64,000 nucleotides of DNA from Diplonema japonicum. Taxonomy: Eukaryota > Euglenozoa > Diplonemea > Diplonemida > Diplonemidae. Position 1 is the stretch's first letter. Each line of letters begins with the position of its first letter. The translations under genes were made by a program, and so were the position numbers. The stretch is taken from NCBI GenBank assembly GCA_964019335.1, contig OZ025667.1:664273-728272 (forward strand), in the 5' to 3' direction. The notes under the pieces are model-generated. The model had not been told where the DNA came from and did not search any database. It was given only the letters and a program-made list of their open reading frames with translations. Below are positions 21,101 to 24,599 of this stretch, piece by piece.

Positions 21101-23504
21101 ACTCTGGCTTCACTCCTATCCTTTCTTTTCACCTCCCTCCCCAGTGTCTTCCCTTATTTTCCATTACCAGGCCCCTGTCCCCCGCCCCCAGTGTTATTCA
21201 AATTTTTCACTCACCTTTCATATAGAAAGAAAAAAGAAAAGAAAAAAGAAAAAAAGAAGGACAGATGATTCAAGCTTCGGTGTACACGATCGAGCTTGAT
21301 TTGAATTCCTTTATTTTGAGAAAAAAAAAAAAAAGAAAGAAAAAAAAAAAAAAAAAAAAAAAAAGAAGAATAATAAAAAAAAAAAAAAAAAAAAAAACTG
21401 AAGAACGAAACTTAATTGAATTGAATTTATTGGCTCCCGAAAGCCCAACAAGTCCAGCAGACGGTGGAGTTTCACAGTCAGCTGGTTAATTTTTCACAAT
21501 TGAAACTCCTCCAAAGTTCTTAAAATCTGGGAGGTCGTCTCTTGTTACTAGAGGCGGCTAATGCCTCGAGACCCAGGTGCTGCCTGGTGGGTGGGATCGG
21601 TTTTATTTTATTACGAAAAGAGCGTGGTGAGGGGGTCCAAGTAATTTACAACAGGGAGCAGCGGACCAGGACCCCTCGACCAATGGCTCAGTAACAGAGA
21701 CTGCTTTTCACGAATCACTTTCAAACACCTCTCTTGGTTTGAAGTGATGTCCCTTTCCCTTTCCCTTTCCCTTGAATGGTTTTCTCTACTCCCCTTCGAT
21801 CCTCCCGCCTGGTAGTGGAATAATTATTATTATTTTTAAAAAAATGTAAGCCTCTCGTAGCTCAATTGGTAGAGCGCGCGACTGTAGAATATTAGCCATC
21901 GCGCGGCCGCTGGTTCGATTCCGGCCGAGAGGATTTTTTAAAAAGGGAAAAACAACCCGATCGTCGGAATCTGCTGCAGAGGCACACATTGGAAATAATT
22001 TCTGCCCCATAGGCAACGTCGCTTTCAAATGACTATGCCATTTGGACTGTAGGCACGTTGCCCTGTGATGGACGGCGTAGAAACGCATCTGTCTTAGCGG
22101 TCTTCGGCTCCTGCACAAACTCCCCTACCCTCTTCGGAGACCACAACCTTCTTTCCCTTCTGCCCCTTCACCTCCACCTGTTTGTACTTCGTGATGACGG
22201 TGTCGGTCCCCATGATTGACGAGTCAACTGTTCAACAGCGTAATCTGCGAGGCTCTGTTCACGGATATGCGCCTTTTTTGTTTCGCTTCTTCCTCCCTGC
22301 GGCTGTATTTTTCTGTTCTTTCGTGTTGTAGTGACAGGGCAGAGATGGTCACCTTCTGAACCTTCCCCTCCCTGAGGTGTGTCGCTTGACGCCGGATACA
22401 TACCCCCAGTCGAGGAGGCCCCGTGTCATCTATGTTCGCAACCCCAGACTCTAAGCCACCTCCTGAATGCCAAGACGAAAAGAAAGGAGTCAGATCTTCG
22501 GTAGCTCCCTTCCTTCCCTCAAAGTCCTCCTGTCGACCGACGCCTGTAAGACTGCTCTTGGAGCGGCAGGGATCATTGTGAAAAAACTTATAAATTATGT
22601 AGTGGAATATTTATTATTATTATTGCCAAGTAACTGTCTGGTGGGTGGGATCGGTTTGCCAAGTAACTGCCTGGTGGGTGGGATCGGTTTTATTTTATTA
22701 AGAAAAGAGCGTGGTGAGGGGGTCCAAGTAATTTACTACAGGGAGCAGCGGACCAGGACCCCTCGACCAATGGCTCAGTAACAGAGACTGCTTTTCACGA
22801 ATCACTTTCAAACACCTCTCTTGGTTTGAAGTGATGTCCCTTTCCCTTTCCCTTGAATGGTTTTCTCTACTCCCCTTCGATCCTCCCGCCTGGTAGTGGA
22901 ATATTTATTATTTGCCAAGTAATTGTGAGTAATTATTATTTTTAAAAAAATGTAAGCCTCTCGTAGCTCAATTGGTAGAGCGCGCGACTGTAGAATATTA
23001 GCCATCGCGCGGCCGCTGGTTCGATTCCGGCCGAGAGGATTTTTTGATTTTATTTCTCATTTTGCAGGACAGCAATGGATGGTTCTTTGAAGACGGTGCA
23101 CCTCCCCCAAAGGAAGTGCTCTCGAACTGGATAAACCTGCTAGAAAAGGAGTTTGGAATCAATAACCAAGTTATAGAGGTCGATGCAGCGGCGGACGGCC
23201 CTGTCCCCAGCCCTGATCCGGATGACACAAAACGGTGTGTTGGGGTGCACTGTATTGCAGGTCTTGGGAGGGCCCCGGTGCTGGTTGCTGTTGCACTGAT
23301 CGAGCTTGCAGGTCTTCCCGCGTCTGATGCGGTCTCGCACATTCGAGAGGCACGCAACCAAGGCTGCTTCAATCAAGAGCAGTTAAAGGTATAAGGAAGT
23401 GTAAGAAATAAAAAAGTAGAAAAAAACCACAGTGGCTACTAAAATACAAAAGGATGAGGAAGCCTAAGAAATCCGGCAAATCTGAGTGCTGCTGTGTACA
23501 GTAG
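2338..23504 (+). CDS. PTP4A: PRL-type (PTP4A) prenylated tyrosine phosphatase, split over 21 kb
   Basis: Four phase-0 exons give a 202-residue protein: 2338-2460 (41 codons), 13037-13129 (31), 23068-23388 (107) and 23433-23504 (23 plus TAG). Exon 1 carries the PRL start (ELRFLILTAPSPSNLSLYIK), exon 2 matches DLKKYGxxxxVRVCExTY as DLKRHGVQSLVRVCAPTY, exon 3 carries the acid loop (WFFEDGAPPP, D81) and the catalytic CX5R signature HCIAGLGRAP (C134, R140), and exon 4 ends in CCVQ, the family CaaX prenylation box. An insertion of about 25 residues (EVDAAADGPVPSPDPDD) separates the acid loop from the active site. Donors are GTATGT, GTATGT and GTATAA; acceptors are CTGCAG, TTGCAG and CCACAG. Introns are 10,576, 9,938 and 44 nt. 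PRL phosphatases act at membranes, and the Cys and Arg are intact, so the enzyme should be active if spliced. That introns this large are removed is inferred. Confidence 0.85.
2490..2570 (-). tRNA. tRNA-Ser (CGA)
   Basis: On the minus strand the 81 nt fold as a class II tRNA: acceptor GCGGACG/CGTCCGC, D-stem TCC/GGA, anticodon loop CTCGAAA with anticodon CGA (2535-2537), a long variable arm GGGC-TCT-GCCC and a T-arm GCAGGTTCAAATCCTGC. Downstream on its strand is a TTTTT terminator. It begins only 29 bases inside PRL intron 1. It differs from the plus-strand copy at 12914 by a few D-arm bases and forms an inverted pair with it. Confidence 0.93.
2677..5752 (+). pseudogene. ORF2 fragment of element A: reverse transcriptase, RNase H, zinc finger
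   Basis: The reading frame begins in mid-protein, shifts frame at about 2849-2852, meets an in-frame TAG at 3068-3070, and is then open from 3071 to the stop at 5752. The open part carries RT motifs (SYRPICLTS, QAGFRRGRSTEEQ, LFDFSSAFD, GVPQGSVLGP, YADD), RNase H residues (TDGSV, RAEG, CTDSLS, PSHCGVPGNEAADRLAG) and a terminal C-x2-C-x-H-x-C type finger (CPACGAQMSREHVVGGC). Both breaks are also present in element C, so they pre-date these two insertions. As read here it cannot make full ORF2 protein without recoding. Confidence 0.85.
5753..6476 (+). repeat. 3' untranslated region of element A
   Basis: This 0.7 kb segment is repeated at 19269-19975 behind element C. The last 350 bases also have a diverged relative at 20022-20383 (element D). 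It alternates pyrimidine-rich stretches with a GC-rich part containing the hairpin-like GCCCTCTTCGGCTGT, and ends in GGTATTTTG plus A-run. Short open frames across it are not supported as genes. Confidence 0.7.
6486..6522 (+). other. Spliced-leader exon copy
   Basis: Thirty-seven bases, CCAACGATTC... ending ACAGTTTCTGTACTTTATTG, closely resemble the 39-nt diplonemid SL exon as I recall it and share the CAGTTTCTGTACT core of trypanosome SL. The following bases are GGAAGG, not a GT donor, so this is an exon joined to an mRNA body, not an SL RNA gene. It starts exactly at the end of the target repeat, so it was part of the reverse-transcribed RNA. Confidence 0.8.
6557..7777 (+). CDS. Element B ORF1: coiled-coil nucleic-acid-binding protein
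   Basis: A 406-residue frame. The N-terminus is rich in Pro, Lys and Thr, the middle (about residues 150-300) is a long charged coiled coil (EEKLEARIQALESAEKEE, RRVGLVEGELGGLRGEISS), and the C-terminus is Pro/Thr-rich ending KRKVEGQY. The arrangement resembles ORF1 proteins of LINEs, which coat the element RNA, though I see no RRM or zinc knuckle. The start ATG lies right after the A-run that follows the SL exon. The stop TAA (7775-7777) lies inside the ORF2 frame, which opens at 7752. Confidence 0.75.
   Translation: MSSDKMTKPSKAGASKGPLPDGSEPDQDPPQLVLQTTEVVIRKTPPETTPKTKPTRKHYDAVVAPLAPKPTWAAFIAQAGLGKSMRFDGVLGTIVTTGTPPLQSYSVRDGDTTHKVVFEEQKGSFKRKLPGGSRRGTKIDFRREFGGASWSQVWELADEKEGRKKKAREEKGAKAAKRKAEAREREEKLEARIQALESAEKEEGGGMEDDWGWREAMDRRIAELEQAREQAGLWEKACERKVEEVEMRRVRTDERTEELNRRVGLVEGELGGLRGEISSLKASSERTERSVEELKQGMNRLLIHLTTGAPPPGTSEEADGSPEQRGHVPSTDGADEGTDTPDCPRHAATPERKGTVAPLCYDTPPPAERLVGVATTRQTTLHTTPSQTTPLHKVNPPVKRKVEGQY
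7752..12086 (+). CDS. Element B ORF2: 2A peptide, apurinic endonuclease, reverse transcriptase, RNase H, zinc finger
   Basis: The frame opens at 7752 and runs to TGA 12084-12086. Numbered from 7761, a 2A self-release motif DIEANPGP is at residues 131-138, preceded by HLLSCG. The endonuclease spans about 173-405 with N179, E207, GDMNAHH at 323-329 and SDH at 397-399. The RT has GKAPGPDG (634-641), LFDFKGAFD, GVPQGT and YADD (858-861). RNase H carries D1167, E1206, D1236 and HCGLPGNEQAD (1281-1291). A C-x2-C-x-H-x-C finger (CLSCHSIQDRHHLLIGC) is near the end. There is no ATG before the endonuclease, so translation must arrive from ORF1 by a +1 shift or by reinitiation. The region before the 2A contains an imperfect duplication (DEVLPS repeated). 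All catalytic motifs are intact. Confidence 0.9.
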   Translation, partial: KGRLKASTKGRAISFNTPFTPFPTPSLTPCPYSQTPNTTPHLNEDEVLPSLSSPGSWGDRKGSTSSPHHHPSSFPLSTHNSSPNKHSQTPVTGDEVLPSIQRPGPRGDHTGNLHIRRNPAASGPHGKHLLSCGDIEANPGPTTEKTTRVEHSLPPVPSTSSLSQAHSNTAPPPNNINVLSLNVRSLTVSTTAQLLKGIETHNIDVLLLQETFLRPSKDITGVFTGFKAYRRDRTRPVKRGKQISGGGLVTLVRESIPSKQIEVLQKPSDVTERLDVEISLPNRKPYRLVNLYLPPTTGRDGDDRPPPEKYFRPAELPHDSYTIIAGDMNAHHTMWDKRGTPNKLGEILHSWMLRWGYSTWNKSSEATILNPSGNPTSPDMVMSGAEFDKSSWRTLPAMGSDHVPMFFSLRGGVSQPTRRVLYSWGKEARSAYRETMEEKCSRLLRARDPIRLNAEFRTLLLSATESCVPRKGQKKGKVWWNDEIDALARRRSTLKAKLLSEDHDGNDEDLARLAAMEAELDRAITSGKQAAWGDYTKKLSKDGNLTQAFSVIRRFDGRSEKPPIAPLRRGNGIATTDREKASVLVEHYARACSPRTTAKSEEVITTIKKDAKPGTDNDFPLVTKDELDSVLRRLKKGKAPGPDGIYNEMLKYLGPVAREVQLLLYNSSLQTGVVPAEWRRSSIIPLMKKGKDQSEPASYRPIALTSNIVKTLERIVKDRMCFLQDTGRVRQLHTSQAGFRKGRSTEENVLYAASKLKSVRLSQGLGGLLLFDFKGAFDTVWHKGVIAKLIGDGYPPKLVKWITSFLDQRKASVCVNGEHGCVKTMTGGVPQGTILAPQLFSIYVNDLARLYRKAGIDAVVYADDIAIVLEAGSPAELNKKVQRAVSLTERWCETFSMKLSQEKTEFMPVEGQFWNSHDSLANLINARFPSSGAKVKVVREAKYLGVTFDESMNFHEHVQKVKGKINSRLRLLRKLAGTRWGCRKHTLRTLYLTYVQPVLRYCLGAYGNFVGHAALAEFDSLQYTAARLITGCFDKTSATVTRSEAGIWEIESLLEHDTLVLYEKAQRQPGTTAEKATKISGGQMWYGKSWRNTALDLAKSHGMPEREDLPHHSVTQSADLQLPPWVQPKVLFHPDLVRKVHKKDEKSLKLRAAFESIRRHGIPDVIVYTDGSVTGHRNGGSAAVIRIGSDTPKQARKSGGAVTSAYRCELKALNLGLQWTLYHTRRQGVTTGVVLLCSDSQSVIRRLMQGHREMRQKEELLAWKWLDALDRQGLSTIIQYVPGHCGLPGNEQADRHAKRAAKESTPDGPTDLMTTKSLIKRSVNRDWAASWEKTGRDKKYREEIGARYLPLKELSCRHDEVQITRLRTGRSHLTCGFLSKPVQNDLRCLSCHSIQDRHHLLIGCPAGDKVREEIFGDDIPTTTKEMLTMRVSETASYLKRMDLI
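12087..12706 (+). repeat. Element B 3' region with internal long A-run
   Basis: After the stop there are about 40 bases, an A-run at about 12130-12168, then pyrimidine-rich and GC-rich sequence ending in a (TTA)n-like tail before the AATTGGGCG repeat. The composition parallels the 3' region of A and C, but I see no clear sequence identity. Either B ends at the A-run and another truncated element follows, or this is all B 3' UTR. Confidence 0.45.
12716..12900 (+). mobile_element. tRNA-derived SINE
   Basis: The 5' part carries an A-box-like TGGTCTAGTTGGTTAGCGCA (12729-12748) and a B-box-like GGTTCAATTCTCC at a normal tRNA spacing. It is followed by about 100 bases of unrelated sequence and a poly(A) tail at about 12888-12900. 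It is flanked by AATTGGGCGTG at 12707-12717 and 12901-12911, a clean 11-bp target duplication. The acceptor stem does not close, so it is not a tRNA gene. Like other SINEs it would be Pol III transcribed and mobilised by a LINE in trans. Confidence 0.65.
12914..12994 (+). tRNA. tRNA-Ser (CGA)
   Basis: A class II tRNA of 81 nt with acceptor GCGGACG/CGTCCGC, anticodon CGA at 12947-12949, long variable arm and a T-arm with GGTTCAAAT. A T-run (12997-13004) follows as Pol III terminator and merges into the pyrimidine tract of the PRL exon 2 acceptor 42 bases downstream. The repeatedly used retrotransposon target ends three bases upstream of its first base. Confidence 0.95.
13218..15036 (+). pseudogene. 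Element C ORF1 (frameshifted)
   Basis: The first frame is open from 13218 without an ATG and includes a basic segment, then a 30-bp tandem repeat (about four units, 13520-13630) encoding ADTTAPAPAA, then a folded-looking part. At about 14250 the sense shifts to a second frame (GGYTYVPIVAEGRAEAFQLAK...) that continues to the stop at 15036 through a Gln/Leu-rich short coiled coil and a Gly/Lys-rich basic tail. The protein probably binds RNA, but no named domain is clear. One frameshift joins the two parts. Confidence 0.6.
15178..19268 (+). pseudogene. Element C ORF2: 2A-like leader, endonuclease, RT, RNase H (multiple breaks)
   Basis: ATG 15178 opens directly into a 2A-like leader (MSARDLLGLLGLVETNPGP), the layout of trypanosome L1Tc. 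The endonuclease follows (LSWNCNG, QETHL, GDFNAHH) but shifts frame near 15755, resuming in a frame with WGSDHSPVSF. Further breaks are a frameshift at 16360-16363, a TAG at 16579-16581 and a one-base deletion near 17755 (CTCCGTACG where A has CTCACGTACG). The RT (YADD) and RNase H (TDGSV, CTDSLS, HCGVPGNEAAD) are otherwise preserved. The 16360 shift and the TAG are shared with element A; the 17755 deletion is private. Confidence 0.85.
19269..19980 (+). repeat. 3' untranslated region of element C
   Basis: About 98% identical by eye to 5753-6476, with a few substitutions and a small deletion in the pyrimidine-rich part. It ends with TTGGTATTTTG and an A-run. AT-rich sequence (19981-20009) then leads into the 12-mer TGTAAGCCTCTC. 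Confidence 0.8.
20022..21844 (+). mobile_element. Composite insertion D at a tRNA-Tyr 5' end
   Basis: It is flanked by TGTAAGCCTCTC (20010-20021 and 21845-21856), each copy preceded by an A-run. The right copy includes the first six bases of the tRNA-Tyr gene. The first part (20022-20383) is a diverged version of the A/C 3' UTR with its own poly(A). The second (from 20384) is the 3' end of a third RT family. The rest is low-complexity and ends in an (ATT)n tail. Order of insertion is not resolvable by eye. Confidence 0.6.
20384..20961 (+). pseudogene. Retrotransposon ORF2 3' fragment (RNase H end and finger), third family
   Basis: The frame starts inside RNase H (KLWHEVAELVKRGHKVVIQ, PSHCGFKWNEMADKKAKE) and runs to TGA at 20959-20961. 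The homologous part of element B is recognisable (IIQYVPGHCGLPGNEQAD), but identity is low, and the finger region is degraded (CHLSSMPQTLSHLLKEC). The copy is 5'-truncated right after a poly(A) tail. Confidence 0.7.
21581..21939 (+). repeat. Direct duplication, copy 1 (contains tRNA-Tyr)
   Basis: About 360 bases from TGCCTGGTGGGTGGGATCGG to just past the tRNA-Tyr are repeated at 22668-23045 with small indels in the CCCTTT run and a short insertion near the tRNA. The two tRNA genes are identical. This looks like a local segmental duplication or two insertions of the same (ATT)n-tailed element at the same target. Confidence 0.8.
21851..21933 (+). tRNA. tRNA-Tyr (GTA) with a 10-nt intron, copy 1
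   Basis: Acceptor CCTCTCG/CGAGAGG plus discriminator A, D-arm GCTCAATTGGTAGAGC, anticodon stem CGCGA/TCGCG with anticodon GTA at 21884-21886, and T-arm GCTGGTTCGATTCCGGC. Ten extra bases (about 21888-21897) sit after the anticodon in the usual intron position. A T6 terminator follows. Short introns in tRNA-Tyr are typical of Euglenozoa and other eukaryotes. Confidence 0.93.
21946..22426. other. Unassigned spacer between tRNA-Tyr copies
   Basis: Mixed-composition sequence between the first tRNA-Tyr and an RT fragment. A minus-strand open stretch of 77 codons (22168-22401) is basic and low in information; I do not support it as a gene. It may be a decayed retroelement part. Confidence 0.3.
22427..22590 (+). 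pseudogene. Short 3' fragment of an ORF2 of the D family
   Basis: The encoded stretch SQIFGSSLPSLKVLLSTDA matches 20862-20930 of element D (SQIFGSSLPSLKALLSTDA), and the preceding ACTCTAAGCCACCTCCTGAA matches its finger region. The fragment is truncated at its 5' end and is followed by an (ATT)n tract. Confidence 0.6.
22668..23045 (+). repeat. Direct duplication, copy 2 (contains tRNA-Tyr)
   Basis: Second copy of the segment at 21581-21939. It differs by a shorter CCCTTT run and about 20 additional bases (around TTTGCCAAGTAATTGTGAG) before the tRNA. An extra partial copy of the leading GGTGGGTGGGATCGG lies just upstream at 22640. Confidence 0.8.
22957..23039 (+). tRNA. tRNA-Tyr (GTA) with a 10-nt intron, copy 2
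   Basis: Identical in sequence to the copy at 21851-21933. It ends 28 bases before PRL exon 3. Its T6 terminator (23040-23045) begins the pyrimidine-rich stretch leading to the TTTTGCAG acceptor. Confidence 0.93.
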
Positions 23505-23888
23505 GAAAGGATGCGAGATGTGTGCAATAATGACGGCAGTGCACCACAGATTCGTGCTGTGCACGCCGATCCAACTACAAAAAAAGAGAGCAAGAGGGAG
23601 ATAGGTAGGTGAAAAAATAATGAAAAAAGGGTAAAATCAAAAGAGTCTTCTTCTTGTGCGGATCGTTCTTTCTTCATTTCCTCTAACCATGTTCCCCTTC
23701 GTTTTTTCTCTTTTTTTTTCCATCTTCCCACTAGTGTGAAGGTCAAGGAGAAGGGTGCGTTTTTTTCTTTTCTTTTTCCCTTATTTCTTCAAGTTCGTTC
23801 TAATAAGAATTAGAAAATATTGGTGCCTATAAAAAAAGAGCAATGAGGGTATCCTCCGTATCTCTACTTTCCTCGGATTGGCGACCTA

Positions 23889-23890
<2 letters not shown>

Positions 23891-23918
<28 letters not shown>
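23891..23918. repeat. (TA)n microsatellite
   Basis: An uninterrupted run of TA dinucleotides in the spacer downstream of the PRL gene. Confidence 0.95.
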
Positions 23919-23921
<3 letters not shown>

Positions 23922-24497
23922 TATGGGTTCTCCACCGTGTTCCCCCTGCATAAAAAGTTGTTGAGAGTTGTTGAGTTCCTTTAGGAAAGCGTTCTAAACT
24001 TTCTGTCGGAAGATTCCCTCCCCTTTTGGTTTCTAAAAGTAAATTCCAAAGGTACCACCGCAGGCTTGCCGTGAGGTTTTTGTGGTTTTACACAGATAAA
24101 CTATTTCACAACGAGTGCTTAACTTTCCTTTGGGTACCAGGAAAAAGAGAAATAATTTCCGACGGAAAGTTTATGACGGCCTTCCCCTTCTTCCCTCTTT
24201 TTCTTTTTTTTCTTTCTCTTTACGCTTTCCCTACCCTCCCAACCCGAATGATTCTGTTTTCCTTTCTTTCTTTCTTTTATCTCTTTCTTTCTTATCCCGT
24301 TCTTTCCCGGTCCTGAGGATGGTCTTAACCTTTTTGTTTCACGATGTCTTACCAGAGGAAAGACGGGCAAAGCGTTAAGGCCTCTCAATTGCGATGTTTG
24401 TAATGCTGCGAAGGTAGCACCTATAGAAGTTACAAACGTCAGCCAGGCACAACGGACAACGACCCCAAAGGGGGAGCATCATAAGGTACCGCGGTGA

Positions 24498-24532
24498 GCC
24501 GTTGCAAACCACTTCGTTTCCTATCATAGTGA
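24498..24532 (+). repeat. Dispersed 35-bp repeat (TTCGTTTCCTATCATAGTGA family), copy 1
   Basis: It matches 62777-62811 with one mismatch over 35 bases. Shorter, diverged copies of the 3' half occur at 30871-30890 and 32706-32725. Each is followed by a T-run or (ATT)n, so this may be the conserved 3' end of a short interspersed element. Confidence 0.6.
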
Positions 24533-24599
24533 TTTTTTTTTTCTCTTTTTCCTCTCAGGGGGGTGTTGGTACTAAAGAAAAGAACCAAGTAGAGAAAAG

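Larger units (their letters stand above)
13130..23067 (+). other. PRL phosphatase intron 2 (9.9 kb, retrotransposon and tRNA filled)
   Basis: The donor GTATGTACCG follows the codon for Tyr72, and the acceptor TCATTTTGCAG precedes the Asp73 codon. It contains element C, composite insertion D, an RT 3' fragment, a 360-base direct duplication and two tRNA-Tyr genes, the last of which ends 28 bases before exon 3. The first 100 bases (13130-13235) are unique AT-rich sequence. Confidence 0.8.
23505..24599 (+). other. Spacer between PRL and the CTL gene
   Basis: No supportable protein gene. It contains a (TA)n microsatellite (23891-23918), a possible RNA hairpin (24393-24440), one copy of a dispersed 35-bp repeat (24498-24532) and a pyrimidine tract ending in CTCTCAG (24558) that would serve as trans-splice acceptor for the next gene. 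Confidence 0.6.
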
